A DNA stretch of 64,000 nucleotides, taken from JBHICC01 sp046759385 (GTDB lineage Bacteria > Pseudomonadota > Gammaproteobacteria > Acidiferrobacterales > SPGG2). Location: contig JBHICC010000005.1 of assembly GCA_046759385.1 (NCBI GenBank), positions 13,912-77,911 on the forward strand, read 5' to 3'. A program made the translations under genes and the position numbers. The first letter of the stretch is position 1, and the number at the start of each line of letters is the position of its first letter. The notes beneath the pieces are model-generated. The model made no database searches, was not told the origin of the DNA, and saw only the letters and a list, made by a program, of their open reading frames with translations. Shown here piece by piece: positions 7,731 to 16,225 of the stretch.

Positions 7731-10169
7731 CTAGGCGCGAAGGCGGGCGTTTTCGGGATCCCAGGGCGACTCCGGGATGACGGTGGCCGCACGACGTTCA
7801 CCAAGGACCTCTATCTCGACGGCCGTACCGGCTGCTGCGACCTCTGGCCTGACGTAGGCAAGCGCGAGACTTTTGCCGACAACATGTCCGTAAGCCCCTG
7901 CCGTAGCACGGCCGACCATCTCGCGATCCTGATAGATCGGTTCGTTACCCAACGCATCAGCATTATCGGCATCGACCTCGAGCGTAACAAAGCGCTGAGG
8001 TATTCCCTTTTCTTTCTGTTTGACGAGCGCATCGCGTCCAACGAAATTACTCTTGTCTAACCGAATGAAACGGTTCAACCCGGCCTCAAAGGCTGAATAC
8101 TCGGTCGTAAGGTCCTGGCCCCACATCCGATAGGATTTTTCGATCCGGAGCGAGTCCATCGCGCGCATGCCACACAAACCAATATCGAACTCTTCCCCCG
8201 CTTTCATCAAGATATCAAACAGATGGTTCTGATACTCAATCGGGTGGTGCAGCTCCCATCCGAGCTCGCCCACGAAGTTCACGCGTAGCGCGAGCACTGG
8301 AGCCACCCCTACCGTCATGGATTGACCCGTAAGCCACGGGAACGCTTCGTTCGACAAGTCGGCATCGGTAACCTTAGTCAGCACGTCGCGCGCCCGAGGC
8401 CCCACTAGCACCAACACGCCGTAGCTGGTCGTCAGGTTGTTAAGCGTAACGTTCCCATTCTCAGGTAAATTCTTTAAGAGCCAATCATTATCGTAGCATT
8501 CGGCCGCGCCAGAACTGATTAAGTAGAAGCGTTCGGGAGTCGTACGCGTAATCGTGAACTCGCTACGCACACCACCTGAGGGCACCAGCGCATGCGCAAG
8601 GCTCATCCCGCCAATTCTTGTGGGAACTCGATTTGCCACCAGGTGGTCTAGGTAGGCTTCGACGCCTGGACCAGAGACTTCGTGCTTGGTAAAGCTGGTG
8701 ATATCGATAATAGCGACGCGCTCGCGCACTAAACGACATTCAGTGCCAACATGCTCGAAATAGTTGCTACGACGAAAACTCCACACATCCTTTGGCTCAA
8801 CGCCTTGCGGGGCAAACCAGTTCGGCCGCTCCCAGCCGTAGCGTTGGCCCCATACAGCACCGCGTGCTGCCAAACGGTCGTGACAAGGGCTGGTCTTAGC
8901 TGGCCTTGCCGCTGGCCGCTCTTCATCAGGGTAATGAATGATGAAGACATGCTCGTACGCTTCTTCGTTCTTGAGTTTGGTGTATTGCTTGTTGGCGTAT
9001 GTGCCGAAACGCCGCGAATCAACCGCGAGCATGTCAATGCCTGGCTCGCCGTCGACCATCCATTGCGCAAGTTGCCACCCTGCCCCGCCAGCCGCGGTAA
9101 TGCCAAAGCTATGCCCTTCGTTGAGCCAATAGTTCGTCAGGCCCCAGGCCGGTCCAATCATCGGGCTGCCGTCTGGCGTATAAGGAATCGGGCCGTTGAT
9201 GCAATCTTTGATGCCCGCTTCACCAAAGATCGGAACGCGATTGATTGCCGCCTCGATATGTGGCTCGAGTCGATCAATATCCGGCGGCAGCAACTCTTGA
9301 CCGAAGTCCTTAGGAACGCCATCCACCGCCCAGGCTTTCGCCCCCTTCTCGTAGGGGCCAAGGATTAAGCCTTGACGTTCTTCACGCAAGTAATAGGAGG
9401 CGTCGCTCTCTCGTAGCACGGCCATTTCGGGCAGGCCGGCCGTATGCCTTCCGACCAATTCTGGAATTTCGTCCGTCACAATGTATTGGTGCTCGACGGC
9501 AATTACCGGTACGTCAAAGCCGACCATGGCGGCGGTCTGCCTCGCCCACGCCCCCGTAGCGCTGACCACGTGCTCGCAGGTAATATCCCCTTTGTCGGTT
9601 CTGACGAGCCACTCGCCGCTTTTCCTTTGCTCGATACCGATCACCTCAGTCTGCCGATAGATCTCAGCGCCGCCGTTACGTGCGCCGATCGCCATCGCTT
9701 GTGTCACATCGGCTGGCGCGATGTGACCGTCATGTGGGTGATACAACGCGCCGACAAGGCCGTCGATGTTACATAAGGGCCAGAGTTCCTTGATCTCACT
9801 CGGCGTAATCATCTCGAAAGGCACGCCGATGGTATTCGCCGTGGCGCAATACTTGTGATATTCGTCCATGCGTTCTTTGTTAGTAGCCAGACGAAGATTC
9901 CCGGTTACGTGAAAACTAACGTCTTGACCGGTTTCCGCCTCAAGTGTCTTGTACAGATCAACGCTGTACTTGTGCAGCTGCCCAACGCTGTAGCTCATAT
10001 TGAACAGTGGTAACAGGCCGGCCGCGTGCCAGGTCGCGCCATGGGTAAGGTCCGTTTTTTCCACCAATATCACGTCGGACCAACCCTTCTTAGTGAGGTG
10101 GTACAAAGTGCTGACACCCACGACCCCGCCGCCTATGACCACAACCCGTGCGTGTGCTCTCATCTCCAA
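7731..10169 (-). CDS. Dimethylglycine/sarcosine dehydrogenase-like FAD and folate enzyme
   Basis: A two-domain enzyme. The N-terminal DAO-type FAD domain has GGGVVG at 13-18. A Trp-His pair (47-48, in ATWHAAG) stands where mammalian dimethylglycine and sarcosine dehydrogenases attach FAD covalently. The C-terminal half is a GcvT-like folate-binding domain with aminomethyltransferase C-barrel (for example FVGELGWELHHP and YRMWGQDL). The 812-residue length matches the DMGDH family. Expected reaction: oxidative demethylation of dimethylglycine (or sarcosine) with formaldehyde passed to tetrahydrofolate. The BHMT-like gene at 18 kb would supply dimethylglycine and soxBDAG at 38-43 kb would take sarcosine. 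Substrate choice within the family cannot be settled from sequence alone. The ATG at 10169 is preceded by a GGAGAT-type ribosome binding site. Confidence 0.85.
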   Translation of the reverse strand: MEMRAHARVVVIGGGVVGVSTLYHLTKKGWSDVILVEKTDLTHGATWHAAGLLPLFNMSYSVGQLHKYSVDLYKTLEAETGQDVSFHVTGNLRLATNKERMDEYHKYCATANTIGVPFEMITPSEIKELWPLCNIDGLVGALYHPHDGHIAPADVTQAMAIGARNGGAEIYRQTEVIGIEQRKSGEWLVRTDKGDITCEHVVSATGAWARQTAAMVGFDVPVIAVEHQYIVTDEIPELVGRHTAGLPEMAVLRESDASYYLREERQGLILGPYEKGAKAWAVDGVPKDFGQELLPPDIDRLEPHIEAAINRVPIFGEAGIKDCINGPIPYTPDGSPMIGPAWGLTNYWLNEGHSFGITAAGGAGWQLAQWMVDGEPGIDMLAVDSRRFGTYANKQYTKLKNEEAYEHVFIIHYPDEERPAARPAKTSPCHDRLAARGAVWGQRYGWERPNWFAPQGVEPKDVWSFRRSNYFEHVGTECRLVRERVAIIDITSFTKHEVSGPGVEAYLDHLVANRVPTRIGGMSLAHALVPSGGVRSEFTITRTTPERFYLISSGAAECYDNDWLLKNLPENGNVTLNNLTTSYGVLVLVGPRARDVLTKVTDADLSNEAFPWLTGQSMTVGVAPVLALRVNFVGELGWELHHPIEYQNHLFDILMKAGEEFDIGLCGMRAMDSLRIEKSYRMWGQDLTTEYSAFEAGLNRFIRLDKSNFVGRDALVKQKEKGIPQRFVTLEVDADNADALGNEPIYQDREMVGRATAGAYGHVVGKSLALAYVRPEVAAAGTAVEIEVLGERRAATVIPESPWDPENARLRA

Positions 10170-10287
10170 TCTCCTAGCGCTGACGCCCTCAGTGTAGCGT
10201 GAGCGTTGTCTTTGGGACCAGTGCCGTTTGCTGTAGGTGGTAGAGATGTCCTACACTTGTTAGCAATTTTTAACCCCTTTTAATGTA

Positions 10288-11721
10288 TTGGGCTGTCTCT
10301 TGAGTTCGCCTGCGTCAACTGGAATTCTGCATCGCACCCTAGCTAACCTTCGCAATGCCTGGCGCGCTATCAGCCAATCGGCCCGGGCGGGCGAGACCCC
10401 AACCTTACGGCCGGACCTCCCAGACGAAGACACCGAAGCCCTGCGTCAGCAGATGCGGGAATGTCTCGAGGGCAGAGGGGGCGAGGTTTCTGCGCGCGCC
10501 CGCGCCGCTGCGCTCGGGCATGCCTACCTGAACCTCAATGACCAGGGCCGTCGCCGATTTTTGGAGATCCTAGCGGGGGACTTCGCGGTTGATCGCAAGG
10601 CGCTCTACGCAGCGACGCGAGAGGTCCACGAGATCGACAATCTGAGGCACGCGCTGAAAATCGAAGCGCGTTTACGTGAAATGCTAACCCCCCCACGTAT
10701 GAAACTGCTGACACAGTTTAACTCGCTTCCCGAGGGGGTGAAGTTTCTTGTAGACCTGCGTACCGATCTGCTGCATTACAGTCAAGGTGACCTGTTGCTG
10801 CAGAGCTTGGATGATGATTTGCGGGCGCTACTTACGTCTTGGTTCGATGTTGGATTTCTTGAGCTACGACGGATCACTTGGGAGGCGCCAGCGGCCTTGC
10901 TCGAAAAGTTGATCGCTTACGAGGCCGTACACGAGATTCAGTCATGGGATGACCTCAAGAACCGACTCGGCCCCGATCGCCGATGTTATGCCTTCTTTCA
11001 CCCGCGCATGCCAGATGAGCCCCTTATTTTTATCGAAATAGCAATCGTCGCTGGAATGTCGAACAGCATCCAGACTTTGCTCGACAAGAGTTCGCCGGTG
11101 GAGGATCCCCAAGACATCAATACCGCCATCTTCTACTCCATCTCCAATACGCAAAAGGGCTTACGAGGCGTGAACTTTGGTAGCTTTCTGATAAAACGCG
11201 TCGTAGATCGTCTGGTCCAGGAATTGCAGGGATTGAAAACCTTTGCCACGCTTTCTCCGATACCCGGCCTTCGGCGCTATCTAGATAGCACCTTGCAACA
11301 GAAGGTCGATTTTCTCAGCTCTGCCGAACAGGATGCGATCAACTCGCTATTCGATCCCGACAGTGGTACTGGCAGCCTTGCCGATTTGTTATCAGCGCCC
11401 AACTGGTACCAAGACAAACGCGTAGCTCAGGTCCTTAAAGGTCCGTTGATGCGCTTGTGTGCTAATTATCTGGTGCATGAAAGGCGAAATGGGCGCGCCA
11501 TCGACCGCGTTGCCCACTTTCATCTCAGTAATGGCGCCCGTGTAGAGCGTATCAATTGGTTGGCCGACGTTTCGCCAAAGGGCCTCCGTCATTCGTTAGG
11601 CCTCATGGTGAACTATCGCTATAAGCTTCGTGACATTGAAGCGAATCATGAAACTTATCGAACGTCGGGTGAGGCGGTCACGTCCTCGGCGGTGCGAAAA
11701 CTGCTTCGAGCAGTCGACTAG
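10288..11721 (+). CDS. Malonyl-CoA decarboxylase
   Basis: Converts malonyl-CoA to acetyl-CoA and CO2. The C-terminal catalytic domain is clear: a serine in ATLSPIPGL and a histidine in HLSNGARVERINW, followed by the family's SPKGLRHSLGLMVNYRY segment. The helical N-terminal domain occupies about residues 1-170. The length of 477 is normal. The start is uncertain: TTG at 10288 is used, a second TTG lies at 10300, and the nearby ATG at 10283 is in another frame and stops at once. It stands alone on the forward strand, divergent from the DMGDH-like gene. With no malonate transporter or ligase nearby it may act in malonyl-CoA homeostasis. Confidence 0.88.
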   Translation: MGCLLSSPASTGILHRTLANLRNAWRAISQSARAGETPTLRPDLPDEDTEALRQQMRECLEGRGGEVSARARAAALGHAYLNLNDQGRRRFLEILAGDFAVDRKALYAATREVHEIDNLRHALKIEARLREMLTPPRMKLLTQFNSLPEGVKFLVDLRTDLLHYSQGDLLLQSLDDDLRALLTSWFDVGFLELRRITWEAPAALLEKLIAYEAVHEIQSWDDLKNRLGPDRRCYAFFHPRMPDEPLIFIEIAIVAGMSNSIQTLLDKSSPVEDPQDINTAIFYSISNTQKGLRGVNFGSFLIKRVVDRLVQELQGLKTFATLSPIPGLRRYLDSTLQQKVDFLSSAEQDAINSLFDPDSGTGSLADLLSAPNWYQDKRVAQVLKGPLMRLCANYLVHERRNGRAIDRVAHFHLSNGARVERINWLADVSPKGLRHSLGLMVNYRYKLRDIEANHETYRTSGEAVTSSAVRKLLRAVD

Positions 11722-11843
11722 ACGAGACGGGCACTTAGCAGCACATAGAATAAGAACAAACGAGAATAGTATTCCTTATCTAAATTCTTAAACATATTAT
11801 CACCACGCGGGCCGACCGAAGCCTGGTATTTCGACGTCGTCTG

Positions 11844-12788
11844 ATGACTCGTGCTGCTCGAAGCCCAACTAACGATAGCCTCGCTGGCGATTTCGCCGGC
11901 GTGTTGTATGGGCTTTGTGCCTTTGGCCTCTGGGGACTGTCCCCTATCTATTTCAAGGCCGTTGATCACGTTGGCGCAACCGAAGTCCTTGGCCATCGTG
12001 TGGTCTGGTCAATGCTGTTGTTATGTGGCTTGCTTTTGCTACGAAAACGCGGACGACAGCTTTTGTTCGAGTTCCGCAGTCCCAAGCGCATCGGCTTCTA
12101 CCTGCTGACGGCACTTCTGGTTTCAACTAACTGGCTGATTTTCATCTGGTCTATCCACAATGATCGCTTACTCGAGGCCAGTCTCGGCTATTACATCAAC
12201 CCCTTGGTCAACGTGGTTCTGGGGATGGCTTTCCTGAATGAGCGGTTGAATCTATGGCAGAGCCTAGCTGTGGCGCTCGCCACAATCGGTGTAGTCAATC
12301 TGGTTATTAACTCCGGAACTTTCCCGTGGGTAGCGCTCACGCTTGCATTCAGCTTTGGATTCTACGGTCTCTTGCGAAAGAAGGCCGGGATGGATGCTGT
12401 ACTTGGGCTCACGGTCGAAACCTTGTTGCTTAGCCCACTTGCTTTAGTTTTTCTCGCCGGGCTCGCTGTTCACGGTAGTGGTTCGTTTGCACAAGGGGAT
12501 CTCAAGACCGATGTGTTATTGGTATCAGCGGGCCTAGTGACCGCAGTACCGCTGGTCTGTTTTCTCGAGGCGACGCAAAGACTTCGGCTGATGACGGTGG
12601 GGCTGATGCAGTACCTTGCACCGACATTGAATTTTCTACTCGCGGTGGTTGCTTACCGTGAGCCCTTTACCTTGACCCATCTAGCAACGTTTCTGTGTAT
12701 CTGGGCTGCATTGGCCGTCTACAGCTTTGACGCATTCCGTAGCCGACGCCGGCTGCGAGATGTGGAGGCCACCAGCATGAACGAATAG
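11844..12788 (+). CDS. rarD: RarD-type EamA/DMT family permease
   Basis: An inner-membrane transporter of about ten helices in two EamA halves. The signature region SIHNDRLLEASLGYYINPL followed by LGMAFLNERLN is specific to the RarD branch of the drug/metabolite superfamily. The second half ends with LMQYLAPTLNFLLAV and a hydrophobic helix, then a short basic tail. The ATG at 11844 gives 314 residues, the usual size. The substrate of RarD is not firmly known. It lies about 90 bases upstream of metY on the same strand. Confidence 0.88.
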   Translation: MTRAARSPTNDSLAGDFAGVLYGLCAFGLWGLSPIYFKAVDHVGATEVLGHRVVWSMLLLCGLLLLRKRGRQLLFEFRSPKRIGFYLLTALLVSTNWLIFIWSIHNDRLLEASLGYYINPLVNVVLGMAFLNERLNLWQSLAVALATIGVVNLVINSGTFPWVALTLAFSFGFYGLLRKKAGMDAVLGLTVETLLLSPLALVFLAGLAVHGSGSFAQGDLKTDVLLVSAGLVTAVPLVCFLEATQRLRLMTVGLMQYLAPTLNFLLAVVAYREPFTLTHLATFLCIWAALAVYSFDAFRSRRRLRDVEATSMNE

Positions 12789-12878
12789 GTAAAGATCTAT
12801 ACCTAGCGAGGATTGGGCGGTTGAACCTCATCCATTTCGATGTGTATCGTACCCGCAGTACAGTAAGGAGGACCGGCC

Positions 12879-14174
12879 ATGGCGGAACCAAAATACCTTC
12901 GCTTCGATACACTGAGTCTCCACGCGGGGCAGTTTCCCGACCCAGCAACAGGTGCACGGGCAGCGCCGATTTATCAGACCGCATCCTTTGTTTTTCGCGA
13001 TACCGACCATGCTGCGGCGCTGTTCAATCTCGAACGCACCGGTCATGTCTACTCGAGAATATCGAATCCCACGAACGCCGTGCTGGAAGAGCGCATTGCT
13101 GCGCTCGAGGGAGGCGTGGGCGCGATCGCAACGGCTAGCGGACAGGCAGCCATGCATCTCGCAATCACAACGATTGTTGGGGCTGGTGACCATATCGTTT
13201 CATCGCGCTCGCTCTATGGGGGTTCACACAATCTCCTGGCTTATACGCTCCCGCGTTTCGGAATCGAGACCACTTTTGTTGATCCGCGCGACCTCAAGGC
13301 GTTTGAGAGCGCGATTCGCCCTGAAACCAAGCTCCTGTTTGGCGAGGTCGTGGGCAACCCCGGTTTAGAGGTCTTGAACATCCCTGCTCTAGCCGAGATT
13401 TCTCACGCGGCGCGAATACCGTTACTAATCGACGCTACGTTGACAACGCCCTATTTGTGCCGGCCATTCGATCTAGGTGCTGATCTTATGTTCCACTCCG
13501 CAACAAAGTTTCTTGGCGGACATGGTGTTGTGATTGGCGGTTTGCTGGTCGATAGTGGCCGTTTCGATTGGGAAGCGTCGGACAAGTTTCCAACCTTAAC
13601 CGAGCCCTACGAGGGCTTCCACGGTCTCGATTTTGCTGAGGAGTTTGGCCCGGCCGCGTATATCACGCGGGCGCGTCGAGAAGGACTGCGTGACTTCGGT
13701 GCGTGCATGAGCCCGACAACGGCATTCCAGCTGCTTCAGGGTATCGAGACATTAACGCTGCGCATGCAACGACATATCGACAACACGCGGAAAGTCGTTG
13801 AGTTTCTGTGTTCATCGAAAGCTGTCGATTGGGTACGCTACCCCGAGCTTGCTGATCACCCGGATCACGAACTAGCCACAAGACTGCTGCCAAGAGGCTG
13901 TGGTGCCGTTCTTAGTTTTGGCGTTAAGGGTGGGCGCGCAGCCGGCGCACGCTTGATAGACAGCTTGAAGGTGTTTTCACACTTGGCCAATGTCGGCGAT
14001 GCGAAGTCGTTAGTGATCCACCCCGCTAGCACCACACATCATCGGATGGATCTAGAAGCGCTGCGGGCCGCTGGGATCTCTGAAGGGCTCGTGCGGCTGT
14101 CTATTGGACTCGAGGACCCGGAAGATCTCATCGAGGACTTGAGCCGCGCGCTGTATCTGTCCCAGAAGGTGTAA
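12879..14174 (+). CDS. metY: O-acetylhomoserine aminocarboxypropyltransferase (sulfhydrylase)
   Basis: A PLP enzyme of the Cys/Met metabolism family that makes homocysteine from O-acetylhomoserine and sulfide. The N-terminus (TLSLHAGQFPDPATGARA) and YSRISNPTNAVLEERIAALEG are typical of MetY. The PLP lysine is K210 in HSATKFLGGHG. The 431-residue length is characteristic of MetY rather than shorter MetB/MetC proteins. A strong AAGGAGG lies upstream of the ATG. The alpha/beta hydrolase gene follows after 8 bases. The homocysteine product is the methyl acceptor of the BHMT-like enzyme encoded 4 kb away, which ties this gene to betaine demethylation as well as methionine supply. Confidence 0.9.
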   Translation: MAEPKYLRFDTLSLHAGQFPDPATGARAAPIYQTASFVFRDTDHAAALFNLERTGHVYSRISNPTNAVLEERIAALEGGVGAIATASGQAAMHLAITTIVGAGDHIVSSRSLYGGSHNLLAYTLPRFGIETTFVDPRDLKAFESAIRPETKLLFGEVVGNPGLEVLNIPALAEISHAARIPLLIDATLTTPYLCRPFDLGADLMFHSATKFLGGHGVVIGGLLVDSGRFDWEASDKFPTLTEPYEGFHGLDFAEEFGPAAYITRARREGLRDFGACMSPTTAFQLLQGIETLTLRMQRHIDNTRKVVEFLCSSKAVDWVRYPELADHPDHELATRLLPRGCGAVLSFGVKGGRAAGARLIDSLKVFSHLANVGDAKSLVIHPASTTHHRMDLEALRAAGISEGLVRLSIGLEDPEDLIEDLSRALYLSQKV

Positions 14175-14182
14175 ATTAGGGT

Positions 14183-14971
14183 ATGGATCTACAAGTTGAC
14201 GGGAAATTTGCGTTTGTTGCTACCCTCGGTCGAGAAATTAATCCAACCAACCCCTCAATCGTGTTTGTTCACGGTGCAGGGTTAGACCACACAGTTTGGA
14301 CGCTTACCATGCGCTATTTCGCGCGCCACGGACGCAATGTGCTGGCGGTCGATCTGCCCGGCCATGGGCGCTCGGCTGGCTCAGCATTAGTCAAGATTAC
14401 CGATATGGCCGAGTGGATAAACAAGGTGATCGAGACGGTAGGGCTCAAAGAAACCGCGATCGCGGGGCATAGCATGGGATCATTAGCGGCGTTAGAAGTG
14501 GCCGTGCGATATCCGCGGCGTTTACGCGCACTCGCACTGCTAGGAACATCAGCGCCAATGCCTGTGCACGAGCGGTTACTGAGTGCGGCCAAGGACAATG
14601 ACCACGCGGCCGTCGATATGCTTAATCTCTGGGGTTACAGTTTTCCGGCACAGGTGGGTGGCTGCGGTGCCCCCGGAATGTGGAAAACCGGTGGCAACGA
14701 ACGCTTGCTCGAGCGAGCAGCGGGTGGCGTGTTATATGCAGATCTCAATGCGTGCAACGAGTATGGCGATCGCGCAGAGCAAGCGGCGCAGGTGCGATGC
14801 CCTACCTTGCTGATTATTGGCGATCGCGATGTGATGACACCACCGGCGGCATCGCAGCATCTAGGTCAAACCATTCCGGAAGCGCGTACGATCGTAGTCG
14901 AAAATTGCGGCCATGCCATGCTGTCAGAACAACCCAACGCCGTGCTCGATGCGCTGAGCGAGATTCTCTAG
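14183..14971 (+). CDS. Alpha/beta hydrolase
   Basis: An alpha/beta-fold hydrolase of 262 residues with an oxyanion-hole HGAG region (VFVHGAGLDHTVW), nucleophile elbow GHSMGS with Ser at about 97, a late acidic residue in GDRDVM, and the catalytic His in ENCGHAML. There is no signal peptide. It resembles esterase/lactonase or MhpC-like enzymes. The gene starts 8 bases after metY and is probably cotranscribed with it; MetX-like homoserine acetyltransferases share this fold, but the short length and absent MetX motifs argue against that role. Its TAG stop shares a CTAG palindrome with the stop of the convergent DUF1330 gene. Confidence 0.82.
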   Translation: MDLQVDGKFAFVATLGREINPTNPSIVFVHGAGLDHTVWTLTMRYFARHGRNVLAVDLPGHGRSAGSALVKITDMAEWINKVIETVGLKETAIAGHSMGSLAALEVAVRYPRRLRALALLGTSAPMPVHERLLSAAKDNDHAAVDMLNLWGYSFPAQVGGCGAPGMWKTGGNERLLERAAGGVLYADLNACNEYGDRAEQAAQVRCPTLLIIGDRDVMTPPAASQHLGQTIPEARTIVVENCGHAMLSEQPNAVLDALSEIL

Positions 14972-15255
14972 ACGCCCTCGACCAGCACGATCCTGGCTTC
15001 GGCCGCGTTCTCTCGGAACGACTTCACTTCCCTATACTCGCTTGAGTGATAACACGCGAGTGCTTGGTCAAAGCTCGGGAACTCGACAACGACGATACGG
15101 GGGTATTGTCCGCTACCTTCGAGTTCTTGCATCCGACCGCCTCGTACTAGAAACCTACCGCCATACTTGGCTAGCGCTGCCGGCGTTCGTTTCTTGTATT
15201 CCTCAAAGGCATTTGGGTTAGTCACGTTTATTTGCACGAGCCAATACGCAGCCAT
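14968..15255 (-). CDS. DUF1330 family protein
   Basis: A 95-residue ferredoxin-like (dimeric alpha/beta barrel) protein. It has the family's AYWLVQINV start, then YGGRFLVRGG and the RIVVVEFPSFDQALACYHS segment. The biochemical function of DUF1330 is unsettled. It is last in a reverse-strand run with the GhrA-like, ThDP and BHMT-like genes, 20 bases behind the GhrA-like gene, so coexpression is likely. Confidence 0.85.
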   Translation of the reverse strand: MAAYWLVQINVTNPNAFEEYKKRTPAALAKYGGRFLVRGGRMQELEGSGQYPRIVVVEFPSFDQALACYHSSEYREVKSFRENAAEARIVLVEGV

Positions 15256-15275
15256 GGTTTCTCCTCCGATGAACG

Positions 15276-16208
15276 CTAGTAGCCTTGCTCTAGATCCACG
15301 ACGTGCGTCAGGGGTTCGCCATGCTCAAGGCATTGTATGTTATCGATCACGTGTGCCGCGGCAGTATAAGGATTTGTGAGACTAGCAATGTGCGGGGTGA
15401 CGGTTACGTGCGGATGCCCCCAGAACGGGTGCCTTTTTGACAGTGGTTCCGTCTGGAACACGTCGAGTGTCGCCCCGGCCATCGAACCGTCATCAAGCGC
15501 AGCAAGTAGGTCTTGCTCGACTAAGTGAGCGCCACGTGCGACGTTGATCAAATAGGCCCCACGTGGAAGCGCAGCAAAGGCATCTTTGTTTAGGATCCCT
15601 TCGGTCATAGGCGTAAGGGCTAGCACGCAGATCAATATTTGGGTACGCGCGAGAAACGCTTTGAGCTGCTCGAGCCCGTGGAAAGTCTCGATTTCTTCGA
15701 TCTGTTTTGGACTACGAGCCCAGCCGGCCACGGCGAAGTCGAGTGAGGCGAGACGGCGCGCGACTTCGCTCCCGAGTACACCCAGTCCCATGACTCCCAG
15801 TTGACGTTCGCTTGGGCGAATTTGTCGCAACGGGTGCCAGCGCCGTTGATGCTGCAGCACTTCGTACTCGGGCATCTTTCGGTGGTAGCGCAGGACATGG
15901 AGCAAGACGTACTCGCACATCCCTTCCGTCAGCGCCGGGTCAATCATACGCACAATGGGCACACCCGGCGGGAGACCTGGGTCGCCAAGCAAGTGATCCA
16001 CCCCAGCGCCGAGCGAAAAGATCGCTCTCAGATTCGGCAGGCCACGCAAAGCTTCGCCTAACGGTTTCCACACCAGCGCGTACTCGATATCTGTCGGCTT
16101 ACCCAGCTCCGGCCACACGCGTACCTCTAAGTCTGGCATCAACGTCTGGAGCCCCGTTCGCCAGGCGTCGGCGGAATCGACATCGCTTTTGAACAGCAAC
16201 GTCGGCAT
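15276..16208 (-). CDS. ghrA: GhrA-like glyoxylate/hydroxypyruvate reductase
   Basis: A D-2-hydroxyacid dehydrogenase of the GhrA branch, expected to reduce glyoxylate to glycolate or hydroxypyruvate to glycerate with NAD(P)H. The Rossmann motif is GLGVLGSEVARRL in the middle of the chain. The catalytic Arg is in NVARGAHLVEQ, the Glu in FQTEPL and the His in VTPHIASLTNP. The 310-residue length matches E. coli GhrA. It lies 17 bases after the ThDP gene and 20 bases before the DUF1330 gene, in one transcription unit. Glyoxylate and hydroxypyruvate are intermediates of glycine/serine breakdown, which suits the betaine context. Confidence 0.85.
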   Translation of the reverse strand: MPTLLFKSDVDSADAWRTGLQTLMPDLEVRVWPELGKPTDIEYALVWKPLGEALRGLPNLRAIFSLGAGVDHLLGDPGLPPGVPIVRMIDPALTEGMCEYVLLHVLRYHRKMPEYEVLQHQRRWHPLRQIRPSERQLGVMGLGVLGSEVARRLASLDFAVAGWARSPKQIEEIETFHGLEQLKAFLARTQILICVLALTPMTEGILNKDAFAALPRGAYLINVARGAHLVEQDLLAALDDGSMAGATLDVFQTEPLSKRHPFWGHPHVTVTPHIASLTNPYTAAAHVIDNIQCLEHGEPLTHVVDLEQGY

Positions 16209-16225
16209 GCTCGCGTCCTTCTAGG

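Noticed and set aside
8751..9368. 205-codon forward frame opposite the DMGDH-like gene
   Set aside because: Lies fully inside a well supported gene on the other strand with no recognisable motif.
12789..12878. SAM or SAH riboswitch before metY
   Set aside because: A weak GAGG/CCTC pairing exists but no recognised riboswitch core; not supportable.
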